A stretch of 64,000 bases of DNA, from the NCBI RefSeq assembly GCF_000427685.1, contig NZ_KE386573.1, positions 1,968,938-2,032,937 of the forward strand, written 5' to 3'. The position numbers and the translations under genes were made by a program. Positions 39,682 through 48,676 of this stretch are shown here, in pieces; positions within the stretch are counted from its first letter, which is position 1; every line of letters starts with the position of its first letter. The DNA is from Haloplanus natans DSM 17983 (GTDB lineage Archaea; Halobacteriota; Halobacteria; Halobacteriales; Haloferacaceae). A model generated the notes under the pieces. That model was not told the DNA's origin. It saw only the letters and a program-made list of their open reading frames with translations, and made no database searches.

Positions 39682-40340
39682 ACCGCCCGTGGCGGGTCGT
39701 CGAGCGTCACGTCGAGGCGCTCGGCGGCGAACTCCTTTATTACCCGTTCCTCTGCGCGGTGGAGCGTGACACTCGCTGTCGACTTCGCGAGGTCGACGGC
39801 CTCGGCCAACTCCGTCAGCGTACACTCCCGGGGCGTGTCGTAGTACCCCTCCTCGACGGCCGTCACGAGTAGCCGCCGTTGCTGGTCGGTGAGGAGGTCG
39901 GGCGTCTCCACCGCGTCGTACACCCGGTTGAGCGTATACGAGAGCCCGAACGCCTCTAGCTGTTGGCCAAAGGCCGAGAGGCGGTCCCGCGACGCCGTGA
40001 GTTCGATCACCGCCTCCCCGCCCCGGATCGTCAGGGGGAGTTCGAGCGGCGCGCCCGACTCCTGAATCGACAGCAACAGGAGGGGATCGCTCGTCTCGAA
40101 CTGGACGATAGCGGTGTTCTCGGCGTGTTGCATCAGTTCGACGGAGGAGACGCCGGACAGGGATTCGATGGCCCCGAGTACCGCCGGTATCGACTCGCTC
40201 TCGACTTCGAGGAGACCGAACCCCGCCTCGCCCGAGGGCATCGCCGACAGCACCCGGAACGTCGCCGACGGGAAGTCGCGCGATACCTCCCCGATCCAGA
40301 CGGCCGTCGGCAGGTCGATGGTGAGTTTGGCGTAGGGCAT
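39678..40340 (-). CDS. Bat-type HTH_10 transcriptional regulator
   Basis: A 220-residue regulator. The N-terminal 150 residues form an input domain of the bacterio-opsin-activator type (KLTIDLPTAVWIGEVSRDFPSATFRVLSA and further ACT-like strands). The C-terminus has the HTH_10 domain: LTDQQRRLLVTAVEEGYYDTPRECTLTELAEAVDLAKSTASVTLHRAEERVIKEF. Related haloarchaeal regulators include NarO and DmsR, which control nitrate and DMSO respiration, but this one lacks an obvious Cys cluster. It is divergent from norB with two NarO-type palindromes between, so norB control is a reasonable inference. Confidence 0.85.
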   Translation of the reverse strand: MPYAKLTIDLPTAVWIGEVSRDFPSATFRVLSAMPSGEAGFGLLEVESESIPAVLGAIESLSGVSSVELMQHAENTAIVQFETSDPLLLLSIQESGAPLELPLTIRGGEAVIELTASRDRLSAFGQQLEAFGLSYTLNRVYDAVETPDLLTDQQRRLLVTAVEEGYYDTPRECTLTELAEAVDLAKSTASVTLHRAEERVIKEFAAERLDVTLDDPPRAV

Positions 40341-40386
40341 GGGCGGTCGTCGAACGATACGAACCCCATCACTACGGGGCTTGGCC

Positions 40387-40398
40387 CGAAGATGTTCG
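40387..40398. promoter_or_regulatory. NarO-type palindrome, degenerate copy
   Basis: CGAAGATGTTCG, one mismatch from the perfect palindrome 41 nt further on. It is nearer to the regulator gene start (40340) than to norB, so it may serve autoregulation. Confidence 0.5.
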
Positions 40399-40438
40399 GA
40401 CGGTCTCCGTGGCGTGTCGACGTGGAACGGGGAGGGAA

Positions 40439-40450
40439 CGAACATGTTCG
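40439..40450. promoter_or_regulatory. NarO-type palindrome before norB
   Basis: CGAACATGTTCG, a perfect 12-nt palindrome centred 47 nt before norB ATG. From memory, this is the motif described upstream of haloarchaeal denitrification genes controlled by NarO. Confidence 0.65.
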
Positions 40451-40491
40451 GACCAACGACCAACGGCGTCGGGTGAGGATAATCGAACGTC

Positions 40492-42786
40492 ATGCAAGTC
40501 CGCAGACGCACGCTCGCGAAACTGTTGCTCGTCGTCTTCGTCGGCAACCTCGTCGTGATGGGGGCTGGCGCCTGGTACTCCTACCAGCAGGCGCCCCCCA
40601 TCCCACAGGAGTTCGTCGGCCCGGACGGCGAGACGGTGGTAACGGACGATCAGATACAGGAGGGGAAGGCGACCTTCCAGTCCGACGCCCTCATGAACCA
40701 CGGGTCCATCCTCGGCAACGGGGCGTATTTCGGTAGCGACTACACCGCCGACGCCCTGGATCGGAAGGTGCAGTATATGCGGTCGTACTACGCCCAGGAG
40801 CGGTACGGAAGCGGGTACGATGCCCTCACCGGCGCCGAACGGGCGGCGGTCGACAGCCTCGTCGAGGAGGACTTAGCCTCCACCGACACCACGGCCCCCG
40901 TCGAGTACTCCGCGGCGGAAGTCTACGCCCACCGGCAGGTGCGGACGGACTACGTCGAGCGCTACCACGAGGGGAGTCGCGAACACGGCCTCCCGGCGGG
41001 AACCATCGAATCCGCCGACGACGCTCGCCGGTTCGCCGACTTCGCGCTCTGGACGGCGTGGTTCTCACACACCGAGCGGCCGGGGAGCGACCACACCTAC
41101 ACCAACGACTGGCCGTACGCCCCCATCGCGGGCAACGAACCCACCGCGGGCACGATGACCTGGAGCGTCATCGCGATGGTGTTGCTGGTCGCGGGTGCCG
41201 GTATCGGCGTCTGGCTCTACCGCTCCGTCGAGTTGCCAGAACCGGAGACTCACGGGGTGTCGATCCCACACCCCGACGACATCGACCTCCTGCCGAGTCA
41301 GCGCGCGGCGACGCGATTCATTCCCATCGGCGCCGGGCTCTTCCTCTGTCAGGTCCTCCTCGGTGGGCTCCTCGCGCACTACTACATCGAACGCGACGGT
41401 TTCTTCGGTATCGGCGAACTCCTCGGGGTCGACGTGCTCGGACTCCTGCCCTTCGCCCTCGCGAAGACCTACCACATCGACCTCGGCGTCCTCTGGATCG
41501 CGACGCTGTGGCTGGCCGCTGGCCTCTTTCTCCCGCCCCTGCTGACCGGGACGGAGCCGTCGAACCAGAAGCGGTACGTGCACGCCCTGATCGGCGCCCT
41601 GCTGGTCGTGGTCGGCGGCGGCTTCGCGGGCATCTGGCTCGGCGCCAACGGCTACATCGACGGCGAACTCTGGTGGATCATCGGCAACGAGGGGCTCGAA
41701 TACCTGGAGGTCGGCAAACTGTGGCAGTTCGGGCTGCTCGCCGGCTTCGTGTTCTGGGCGGCCCTCGTCGCCCGCGGCTTCAAGCCGCTTCTGGACCGCG
41801 AGGAACCCTACGGTCTCGCACACATGATCCTCTACGCCGGCGGCTCCATCGCCCTCCTGTTCAGCGCGGGCCTGTTTTACACCCCCGAGACCAACATCGT
41901 CGTCACCGAATTCTGGCGGTGGTGGGTGGTCCATATGTGGGTCGAGGGCGCCTTCGAGTTCTTCATCGTCGCCATCGTGGGCATCACGCTGGTGTCGATG
42001 AACCTGCTCAGGCGCCGCTCGGCCGAGAAGGCGGTCATGTTCCAGGCGCTGTTCGTGATGGGGTCGGGCGTCATCGGCGTCTCACACCACTACTGGTGGA
42101 TCGGCCAGCCCGACGTGTGGCTGCCCTTCGGCTCCGTCTTCTCGACGCTCGAACTAATCCCGCTCGTCCTCATCCTCTTCGAGGCGATCAACGAGTACCG
42201 CACGCTCGCTACCGCCGGCGAGTCGTTCCCCTACTCCCTCCCCTTCGCGTTCATCATCGCGTCGGGGGCCTGGAACTTCGTCGGCGCGGGCGTGCTCGGG
42301 TTCTTCATCAACCTCCCGATCATCAACTACTACGAACACGGCACCTACCTGACCGTCGGCCACGCCCACGCGGCCATGTTCGGCGCCTTCGGCTTCCTCG
42401 CGCTCGGCATGGTCACCTACATGCTCCGCATCGCGGTCGATCCGGGGCAGTGGAACCCCCGGCGTCTGAAGTGGTCGTTCTGGCTCTGGAACGCCGGCCT
42501 CGCGGTGATGGTCTTCGGCTCCGTCCTCCCTGTGGGCTTCCTGCAGCTCGAAACCGCCTTCACCGCCGGCTACGACGCCGCGCGGAGCCTCGCCTTCTAC
42601 AACCGCGACCTGATCCAACTACTGTTCTGGGCCCGCCTCCCCGGTGACACCATGCTCATCGCGGGGACGGTGATATTCGCCTACGACATGGTGAAACAGC
42701 GGTTCGCGCTCCGTGACACCTCGGTTCCGGCGAGCATTCCCGGATCGAGCGTCATCTCGCGTCGCGTCCTGCCGGAGGACGACTAA
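40492..42786 (+). CDS. norB: Nitric oxide reductase, single-subunit (quinol-type) NorB
   Basis: Membrane heme-copper oxidase superfamily enzyme reducing NO to N2O in denitrification. The 764-residue protein has an N-terminal helix and a large extracytoplasmic domain (about 30-210), as in quinol-dependent NORs that fuse the cytochrome subunit region, followed by 12 or more membrane helices. Visible sites: HMWVEGAFEFF, SHHYWWIGQP (metal-ligand His pair) and GHAHAAMFGAFGF (heme-ligand region). No separate NorC is adjacent. The palindrome and divergent Bat-type regulator indicate induction under low oxygen. Confidence 0.93.
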   Translation: MQVRRRTLAKLLLVVFVGNLVVMGAGAWYSYQQAPPIPQEFVGPDGETVVTDDQIQEGKATFQSDALMNHGSILGNGAYFGSDYTADALDRKVQYMRSYYAQERYGSGYDALTGAERAAVDSLVEEDLASTDTTAPVEYSAAEVYAHRQVRTDYVERYHEGSREHGLPAGTIESADDARRFADFALWTAWFSHTERPGSDHTYTNDWPYAPIAGNEPTAGTMTWSVIAMVLLVAGAGIGVWLYRSVELPEPETHGVSIPHPDDIDLLPSQRAATRFIPIGAGLFLCQVLLGGLLAHYYIERDGFFGIGELLGVDVLGLLPFALAKTYHIDLGVLWIATLWLAAGLFLPPLLTGTEPSNQKRYVHALIGALLVVVGGGFAGIWLGANGYIDGELWWIIGNEGLEYLEVGKLWQFGLLAGFVFWAALVARGFKPLLDREEPYGLAHMILYAGGSIALLFSAGLFYTPETNIVVTEFWRWWVVHMWVEGAFEFFIVAIVGITLVSMNLLRRRSAEKAVMFQALFVMGSGVIGVSHHYWWIGQPDVWLPFGSVFSTLELIPLVLILFEAINEYRTLATAGESFPYSLPFAFIIASGAWNFVGAGVLGFFINLPIINYYEHGTYLTVGHAHAAMFGAFGFLALGMVTYMLRIAVDPGQWNPRRLKWSFWLWNAGLAVMVFGSVLPVGFLQLETAFTAGYDAARSLAFYNRDLIQLLFWARLPGDTMLIAGTVIFAYDMVKQRFALRDTSVPASIPGSSVISRRVLPEDD

Positions 42787-43077
42787 CCGGCAGCCGACGC
42801 CCCCGCTACGACGAGGCCGTCTCGTCGACTGTCGATCCACCGGGCCGTCGCCCGAGCGACGACGCGGGTCGACAGTCGCCGACGGCCGTTCCACTGGCGC
42901 CACGCACCGACTGTGCCGCGGCGACGCCCGTCGCCAGCGAGCACAACAGGACAGCCACGAGAACGAGCGTGGGGGAACCACACCGCCACTAACATCAATA
43001 TTCTGATAAATCCGTGCGGTGGTTCCCACCGGCCCGGAAACGAACCGTTCAGGTAGGGGCACCTCCGACCACGGGAC
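42787..43077. other. Intergenic region with no convincing gene
   Basis: Between norB and the MFS gene. A minus-strand frame gives a signal-peptide-like TLVLVAVLLCSLATGVAAAQS, but has no start codon before it in the same frame, whereas an ATG-started frame at about 42998 is Arg-rich. This may be a decayed secreted-protein gene or chance. An AT-rich patch at about 42991-43012 may hold a promoter. Confidence 0.4.
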
Positions 43078-44346
43078 GTGTTCGGATCGACGCTCGACGC
43101 CGTGCGCGGATTCCGTCGCCCCGTCTACGCCGTCGCGGGCGGTCGGCTGATCAACGTCTTCGGTGCCGGCCTCGTCTACCCGTTCGCGACGATTCACTTC
43201 CACCTCGAAGTCGGCCTCGCGCTCTCCATCGTCGGCGTCGGTTTGCTGGTCAACAACGTCGCGACTGCGACGGGGACGGCCGTCGGCGGCTACCTCGCCG
43301 ACCGCTACGGTCGTCGGCCGGTGATGGTCGGCAGCATGGCGCTGTCCGCCCTGACCCTCGCCGCCTACGCCCTCGTCACCACGGGTGTCGGCTTCGTCGC
43401 CGTCGCGGCCGCCGCCGGCCTGACGACGGGGCTGTACGCCCCCGCGAGTCAGGCGATGATCGCCGACCTGACCGACCCAGGGGAGCGCGAACGCGGTTAC
43501 GGTCTCCTGAAAGTCGCCAGCAACGTCGGCTTCGGCTCCGGATTCGTCGTCGGCGGCGTCCTCTACGAGTTCGCCGCCACCGCCGTCTTCGTCGCCGACG
43601 GCCTCACCTCCGCCGTCGTCGCCGTCGTCCTCCTCGCTGCCCTCCCGCGTGTCCACGACGGGCGGGCGGCTGCGACCCTCTCCGAGAGCGTCGGCGACTG
43701 GGGGCAGGCCATCTCGCAGCGCCGACTCCTCGGCCTCGCCCTCCTCAACGTCGGCTTCGCGGTCATGTACGCCCAGATGCAGGCGACGGTGCCCGTCGTC
43801 GCCAGCGAGACGCTCGGCCTCGACTCCGCGGAAATCGGCACGCTGTACGTCCTCAATCCGCTCGTCCTCGTCGTCTTCCAGATGCCCGTCCTGGGCGCCA
43901 TCGGCGACTGGCGCCGGACTCGCGGCCTCGTCGCCTCGACTGCCTTCTGGGGGGTGAGCTTCCTCGCCGTCATGCTGGTCGAGTTCGTGCCGACCCGCCT
44001 CGGCGTCGCCGGCGTAGAGCCGGCTGCCCGAGGAACGTCCTTTCTCGCCGTGAGCCTGGTCGGCGCCTTCCTCGTTCTCCGCACGGTCGGCGAGATACTT
44101 CACTCGCCGCTCGTCACGTCGCTCGCCAGCGACCTGGGTCACGCCGACGAACGCGGCTCGCGGCTCTCCCTGATCGAAATCGCCAAGCGACTCGGGATGG
44201 GGGTGGGGGCCGCCCTCGGCGGCGCCTTCTTCGATTACGGCGTTGCGGCCCTGCTCTGGCCGGCGCTGATCGTCGGCTGTGCCGGCCTCGCTATCGGCCT
44301 CCTCGTACTCGAACGGCGGGTGTCGCCGGCCGAAAACGGGGTTTAG
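43078..44346 (+). CDS. MFS transporter
   Basis: A 422-residue major facilitator protein with 12 hydrophobic segments. The family signature GGYLADRYGRRPVMVG after the second helix (about 65-82) and a second cytoplasmic loop with charged residues between halves (about 195-215) are visible. The central stretch is Gly/Ala-rich. GTG 43078 is the likely start. Closest in style to drug or small-molecule efflux carriers, but the substrate is unknown. Its stop overlaps the stop of the convergent acyl-CoA ligase gene. Confidence 0.88.
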   Translation: MFGSTLDAVRGFRRPVYAVAGGRLINVFGAGLVYPFATIHFHLEVGLALSIVGVGLLVNNVATATGTAVGGYLADRYGRRPVMVGSMALSALTLAAYALVTTGVGFVAVAAAAGLTTGLYAPASQAMIADLTDPGERERGYGLLKVASNVGFGSGFVVGGVLYEFAATAVFVADGLTSAVVAVVLLAALPRVHDGRAAATLSESVGDWGQAISQRRLLGLALLNVGFAVMYAQMQATVPVVASETLGLDSAEIGTLYVLNPLVLVVFQMPVLGAIGDWRRTRGLVASTAFWGVSFLAVMLVEFVPTRLGVAGVEPAARGTSFLAVSLVGAFLVLRTVGEILHSPLVTSLASDLGHADERGSRLSLIEIAKRLGMGVGAALGGAFFDYGVAALLWPALIVGCAGLAIGLLVLERRVSPAENGV

Positions 44347-45857
44347 GCGAGCCGTTCGCGCACCGCGTCCCGGTCGACCGTCCCCGAATCCGTCCGCGGA
44401 ATCGCGTCCGCGAACCGGAACGTCCGCGGCAGCTTATGCCCCGCGAGTCGCGCCCGGCAGTGGTCGTCGAGGGCCGCCACCGAGGGGGCGGCGCCCTCAC
44501 GTGGGACGACCAGCGCGGCCACGCGTTCGCCCCACTCCTCGTCGGGGACGCCGACGACTGCGGCGTCGGCCACGTCCGGGTGGTCGCGGAGCGCGTCGGC
44601 CACCTCGGCGGGCGCGACGTTCTCGCCGCCGGTGACGATCAGGTCGTCCGTGCGGCCGACGATCCAGACCCGGCCGTCCCCGTCGCGGTAGCCCACGTCG
44701 CCGGTGCGGAGGCCGTCCTCGCCGAACGCCGCCGCCGTCGCGTCCGCGTCGAGGTAGCCCGGCGACACCGTCGGTCCCGAGACGACGAGTTCGCCCGTCT
44801 CGCCCGGCGAGCGTTCGTCGCCGTCCGCATCGCGAACGGCGAGGTCGGTCCAGTAGAGCGGGCGACCGACCGTTCCCGGATGGGCGACGGCTTCCTCGGG
44901 CGTCGCCGTCGCGATCTGTGAGGCCGTCTCCGTCATCCCGTAGGTGGGGAAGACGGGGATCGAACGCTCGATACACCGATCGAGCAGAGTGCCGGTCGCA
45001 GGCGCGCCGCCGAGAAGCACCGCCCGGAGCGACGGCCCGAGGTCGTCGGTCGTCGCGTCGAGGAGACGCGAGAGCGTCGTCGGCACCAGGGAGGTGGCCG
45101 TCACGTCGTAGCGCTCGAAATCCGCGGCGACCGCGTCGGCGTCGAACGACTTCCTGAGAACGACCGTCATGCCGTACAGGGGGCCACGGAGGACGGGCGT
45201 GAGACCGCCGACGTGATGCAGGGGGAGGGCGACGTGCCACCTCTCCGAGCGGTCGAAGCCGAGACGGAAGACGGAGGCGACAGCGCTCGCGAGGACGTTC
45301 CGAAGCGTGAGGCGGACGCCCTTCGGCGCACCCGTCGTGCCCGATGTGAAGGGGATCAGGAGCGTCGAATCGAGCGCCCAGTCGTGCGACACGACGGCGT
45401 CGGGCGTGTGGGCGCCGAGTAGGGTCACCGCCGAGTCGGCCACGCCGGTGCCGGCGTCGCCGTCGACGGAGACGACTGGAACGGACGCACCGTCGCCGTC
45501 CGCCGTGTTCGCCGCCGCCACCACGTCGGCCGCCGTCGTCGCGTCACAGACGAGCGTCGTCACCGCCGCCCGATCGAGTCGGGTAGCGAGTTCGTCGGGC
45601 GTGAGCCGCGTCCCGAGGGGGACGAGGACGGCGCCGAGTCGGACAGCGGCGTGGATCACCTGGACGGCGGCCGGGCGCGTCGGGAGGCAGACGCCCAGAC
45701 GGTCGCCGGGGCGGACGCCGAGAGCGGCGAGACGGCCGGCGACCCGCTCGACGGCCGAATCGAGGTCGGCGACCGACCACCGCTCGTCCCGGTCGGCGTC
45801 GATCAGCGCCGTCGCGTCCGGCGTCACGGCAGCGCGGTCGGTGAGCGGATCGTTCAT
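44343..45857 (-). CDS. menE: AMP-dependent acyl-CoA ligase, MenE-like
   Basis: A 504-residue adenylate-forming enzyme. It has the P-loop LIPFTSGTTGAPKGVRLT (about 165-182), PTYGMTETASQ near 295, GELVVSGPTVSPGYLD, the core LRTGDVGYRDGDGRVWIVGRTDDLIVTGGENVAPAEVAD and a C-terminal Lys-containing ARLAGHKLPR. O-succinylbenzoate-CoA ligase (menaquinone synthesis) is the best guess by style, but no other men genes are adjacent. Its overlap with methylmalonyl-CoA epimerase makes a propionate- or acyl-CoA role an alternative. Confidence 0.72.
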   Translation of the reverse strand: MNDPLTDRAAVTPDATALIDADRDERWSVADLDSAVERVAGRLAALGVRPGDRLGVCLPTRPAAVQVIHAAVRLGAVLVPLGTRLTPDELATRLDRAAVTTLVCDATTAADVVAAANTADGDGASVPVVSVDGDAGTGVADSAVTLLGAHTPDAVVSHDWALDSTLLIPFTSGTTGAPKGVRLTLRNVLASAVASVFRLGFDRSERWHVALPLHHVGGLTPVLRGPLYGMTVVLRKSFDADAVAADFERYDVTATSLVPTTLSRLLDATTDDLGPSLRAVLLGGAPATGTLLDRCIERSIPVFPTYGMTETASQIATATPEEAVAHPGTVGRPLYWTDLAVRDADGDERSPGETGELVVSGPTVSPGYLDADATAAAFGEDGLRTGDVGYRDGDGRVWIVGRTDDLIVTGGENVAPAEVADALRDHPDVADAAVVGVPDEEWGERVAALVVPREGAAPSVAALDDHCRARLAGHKLPRTFRFADAIPRTDSGTVDRDAVRERLA

Positions 45858-46240
45858 CGCTCGACGAACTCGACGAGGACGCCGCCGGTCGAGCCGGGGT
45901 GGAGGAAGGCCACGTCGTGTCCCCACGCGCCCGGTCGGGGGCGTTCGTCCACGAGTTCGACGCCGTGGTCCCGCACCGAATCGAGCGCGCCCGCCACGTC
46001 CGGCGTCGCGAGCGCGACGTGGTGGATGCCCGGCCCCTCGCGGTCGAGATACCGCGGGATCGCTCCCTCGTCGTCGAGCGGTTCGAGGAGTTCGACGTAG
46101 CCGTTGCCCAGATCGAGGAAGGTCACGTCGAGGCCGTCGAACGTCTCGCGGTGTGCGACCGGCGCGTCGAAGAGCGCGCCGAACAGGTCGGCTATGGCGG
46201 CGGCGTCGCGCGTGGCGACGCCGACGTGATCGAAGCGCAT
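45854..46240 (-). CDS. mce: Methylmalonyl-CoA epimerase
   Basis: A 128-residue VOC-fold enzyme converting (S)- to (R)-methylmalonyl-CoA. It starts MRFDHVGVATRDAAAIADLFG with the metal-ligand His at 5, has FLDLGNGYVELLEPLDDEG with Glu, GIHHVALATPDVAGALD with the second His and GGVLVEFVE at the end. This order and length match the epimerase family. The mutase gene is 4.3 kb away (50503-52179). The four-base overlap with the ligase gene implies co-translation. Confidence 0.85.
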   Translation of the reverse strand: MRFDHVGVATRDAAAIADLFGALFDAPVAHRETFDGLDVTFLDLGNGYVELLEPLDDEGAIPRYLDREGPGIHHVALATPDVAGALDSVRDHGVELVDERPRPGAWGHDVAFLHPGSTGGVLVEFVER

Positions 46241-46298
46241 ACTCGATCCCGGAGGCCCGCGGACAAATAGCGTCGGGTGTGTCACGACGGACGGATAC

Positions 46299-46405
46299 TG
46301 ATAGGGAGTATCGTAGCCAGCCGGGGGTCCAGCGACCCTCGACTGACCGTGGTCTCCGATTCGGGCGAAACCGAACCGATGAACAGTTACGATAATCCCT
46401 ATGAG
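46299..46405. repeat. Diverged palindromic 3'-end element, copy 5
   Basis: A 107-nt inverted repeat with outer arms CTGATAGGGAGTATCGTA (46299-46316) and TACGATAATCCCTATGAG (46388-46405), two mismatches in 18. These match the termini of the 88-nt element, but the interior is longer and unlike the ACCGGTGGTTCGCC stem. It begins 3 nt after the stop of the minus-strand gene at 46408. Confidence 0.6.
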
Positions 46406-46407
46406 AC

Positions 46408-46713
46408 CTACGACTCCTCGCCCGCGTCCTCCTCCTCGTCGCCCGCGAACGGCGACTCCTCGACGGGGATATACTCGACTTTCCGCGCGCGGTCGGCGAT
46501 CTCCTCCAGATAGTCGAGCGCGATGAAGTTGATGCCCCGCTCGTTGTAGTTCTGGAATCGGCCGTCGACGAAGCCGAGATACTCGGTTTCCCCGTCGAGC
46601 GGCTCGATTTCGAGCACCCAGTCGGGGCCGTGCTTGTTCAGCCAGTTTGCCAGGGTGTTGTCCGTGATGGTGTCCCGATCGAGCTCGTCGCCGGACGGTT
46701 CCGTCTGACTCAT
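46408..46713 (-). CDS. Conserved haloarchaeal protein
   Basis: A 101-residue acidic protein: TITDNTLANWLNKHGPDWVLEIEPLDGETEYLGFVDGRFQNYNERGINFIALDYLEEIADRARKVEYIPVEESPF, flanked by acidic disordered ends. The compact central domain has well-spaced hydrophobic residues. I do not recognise a characterised family. Palindromic element copies flank it on both sides (46299-46405 and 46818-46905). Confidence 0.68.
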   Translation of the reverse strand: MSQTEPSGDELDRDTITDNTLANWLNKHGPDWVLEIEPLDGETEYLGFVDGRFQNYNERGINFIALDYLEEIADRARKVEYIPVEESPFAGDEEEDAGEES

Positions 46714-46817
46714 GACGCGGAGAAGGCACGGGGGTAACTAAACGTTGTTCCCCCGATCGACGACTGTCGATCCGGAACTGATCGTGTCATGATACGTGTC
46801 TCGCGGCGACAGTCGGT

Positions 46818-46905
46818 CTCATAGTGTTTATCGTAAGTCATTAGCGGGGAGTCGCCAAGACGGTCCGGCGACCCACCGGTACCCAGTTACAAAAAACACT
46901 ATCAG
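46818..46905. repeat. 88-nt palindromic 3'-end element, copy 3
   Basis: 13 + 26 + 10 + 26 + 13 nt. Left core 46831-46856, centre AAGACGGTCC, right core 46867-46892. Outer arms CTCATAGTGTTTA and, as complement, CTGATAGTGTTTT. Its right terminus supplies the TGA of the sugar-acid dehydratase gene. Both arms carry GTCGCC where other copies have TTCGCC, a paired change that keeps the stem. Confidence 0.88.
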
Positions 46906-48137
46906 GCCGGATCGAACAGCGTCTCGCCATCGACCATGTGTTCCTCGACGGCGTCGAGATCGAGGGTCAGGCCGAGGCCGGGCGCCTCGGGGATGGCCAT
47001 GCGCCCGTCCTCGATGAGGCCGTCCTCCTCGACGAGATCCTCCCACCAGCCGAGCTGGTAGCTGTGGAACTCGACGGCGAGGCTGTTGGGGATGGCGGCC
47101 GCGACCTGTGCGCTCGCCATCGTTCCGATGGGCGAGGCGACGTTGTGCATCGCGATGGGGATGTAGTAGAGGTCGGCGTGGGTGGCGATCTTTCGCGTCT
47201 CGCGCATCCCGCCGACCTTCGGGAGGTCGGGTGCGAGGATGTCGACCGCCTGCTCCTCGATGAGGCGGCGCTGGCCGTGGGTCCGGTAGACGTTTTCGCC
47301 GACGGTGACGGGCGTCGTCGACGACTGGGTGACCGCCCGCTGTACGTCGTGGTTCTCCGGCGGGACGGGGTCCTCGATCCACCACACGTCGTACTCCTCG
47401 ACCGCCGCGAGCAGCTGTTTCGCGCTTCCGGCGGAGTACGACCAGTGACAGTCGAAGGCCACGTCGGCGCGGTCGCCGACCGTCTCGCACACCTCGCGGA
47501 CGATGTCGACCTTGTGTTCGATCTCCGGACCACGCATGTGGCGGTTGGCGCGGTCGGCCTCGTGTCCGGAGGGCACGTCGAGGTCGAACTTCAGCGCGTC
47601 GTAGCCCAGTTCGGAGACGACGCGTTTGGCCTCCGCGGCGTTCGATTCGGGTTCGGATTCGTCGCCGGCGTGGCAGTCACAGTACACCCGCACCGCGTCG
47701 CGGTACTTTCCGCCGAGCAGTTGGTACGCGGGCACGTCGAGGAGCGTGCCGGCGGCGTCGTGCAGGGCGATTTCGATCCCGGAGATGGCCGACACCACCT
47801 TGCCCGAGATGGAGCCTTCGCCCGACATCTTCTGGATCAGGTGTTCGTACAGGCGGTCGATGTCCAGGGGGTTCTCGCCGATCAGGAAGGGGGCCATCCG
47901 GTCGACGATATCGGCGTCGCCGCCGCCCCAGTACGCCTCGCCGGTGCCGACGACGCCGGCGTCGGTGTAGACGCGGACGAGGAGCCACGGGTAGTTACCG
48001 TCGACCATCGTGGTCTGTACGTCGGTGATCACCACGTCGCGCGGGCCGCGGTCGGCCGAGAGCCCCATCGTCTCCGCCGAGAGGTCCCGCATCGTATACT
48101 CCGCGTTGGGGTCGTGGAGCGTGCGGTAGTTGGGCAT
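46902..48137 (-). CDS. Enolase-superfamily sugar-acid dehydratase (gluconate/xylonate type)
   Basis: Dehydrates an aldonic acid to the 2-keto-3-deoxy sugar acid in the semi-phosphorylated Entner-Doudoroff or pentose pathway. The 411-residue protein of the mandelate-racemase type has HDPNAEYTMRDLSAETMGL at the start, KFDLDVPSGHE, the metal-binding VAFDCHWSYS and WWIEDPVPPEN, and HNVASPIGTMAS. It resembles both GnaD and XacD of Haloferax as I recall them, so gluconate or xylonate cannot be decided. A minus-strand TATA-like ACTATAATT at 48161-48169 lies about 28 nt upstream. Confidence 0.82.
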   Translation of the reverse strand: MPNYRTLHDPNAEYTMRDLSAETMGLSADRGPRDVVITDVQTTMVDGNYPWLLVRVYTDAGVVGTGEAYWGGGDADIVDRMAPFLIGENPLDIDRLYEHLIQKMSGEGSISGKVVSAISGIEIALHDAAGTLLDVPAYQLLGGKYRDAVRVYCDCHAGDESEPESNAAEAKRVVSELGYDALKFDLDVPSGHEADRANRHMRGPEIEHKVDIVREVCETVGDRADVAFDCHWSYSAGSAKQLLAAVEEYDVWWIEDPVPPENHDVQRAVTQSSTTPVTVGENVYRTHGQRRLIEEQAVDILAPDLPKVGGMRETRKIATHADLYYIPIAMHNVASPIGTMASAQVAAAIPNSLAVEFHSYQLGWWEDLVEEDGLIEDGRMAIPEAPGLGLTLDLDAVEEHMVDGETLFDPA

Positions 48138-48235
48138 ACGTCTTTTCCAAGTCCGACGGTAATTATAGTACCCCCCGCCCGACGGAGTTCGAGGATGTCA
48201 CAGCTTCAAGCGTCGGCCCGCCGTGGGTGGGGACG

Positions 48236-48676
48236 ATGTACGAGACGATCCTCGTGCCGGTGGATGGGAGCGCGGGCGCCGAGGCCGCGGCGGCCCACGC
48301 CGTCGACCTCGCGACGGTTCACGACGCGAACGTCCACGTGCTCTACGTGGTCGACGTCCGCATGAGCCCGATCAGCGCCGACATGGACCACGACGAGGTG
48401 GTGGCGCTGGTCGACGAGTCGGGGGAGCGACCGACCACCGCGGTGATCGACCGGGCGGAGCGCGCGGGCGTCCCGTCGGTCGAGGCGATTCGCCTCGGAA
48501 TCCCCCATCGGATCATCGAGGCGTACGCCGAAAACGAGGGCGTCGACCTCGTGGTGATGGGCACCCACGGCCGGACGGGCATCGAACACGCCCTCGTCGG
48601 GAGCGTCACCGAACGGGTCGTCCGAACCCTCGACGTGCCGGTTCTGACCGTCCACCCCGGTTCGGTGCGAGAGTGA
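48236..48676 (+). CDS. Universal stress protein, single domain
   Basis: A 146-residue UspA-family protein: MYETILVPVDGSAGAEAAAAHAVDLA at the start and the ATP-binding signature VVMGTHGRTGIEHALVGSVTERVVR near the C-terminus (G-2x-G-9x-G-S/T), then PVLTV. Likely a nucleotide-binding cytosolic stress protein. ATG 48236 is preferred over an in-frame GTG 9 nt upstream. Another Usp gene with two domains lies 0.7 kb away on the opposite strand. Confidence 0.9.
   Translation: MYETILVPVDGSAGAEAAAAHAVDLATVHDANVHVLYVVDVRMSPISADMDHDEVVALVDESGERPTTAVIDRAERAGVPSVEAIRLGIPHRIIEAYAENEGVDLVVMGTHGRTGIEHALVGSVTERVVRTLDVPVLTVHPGSVRE

Noticed and set aside
42783-42998. Possible small secreted protein on the minus strand after norB
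   Set aside because: The signal-peptide-like frame lacks an upstream start codon, and the ATG-started frame is Arg-rich; it cannot be called as a gene.
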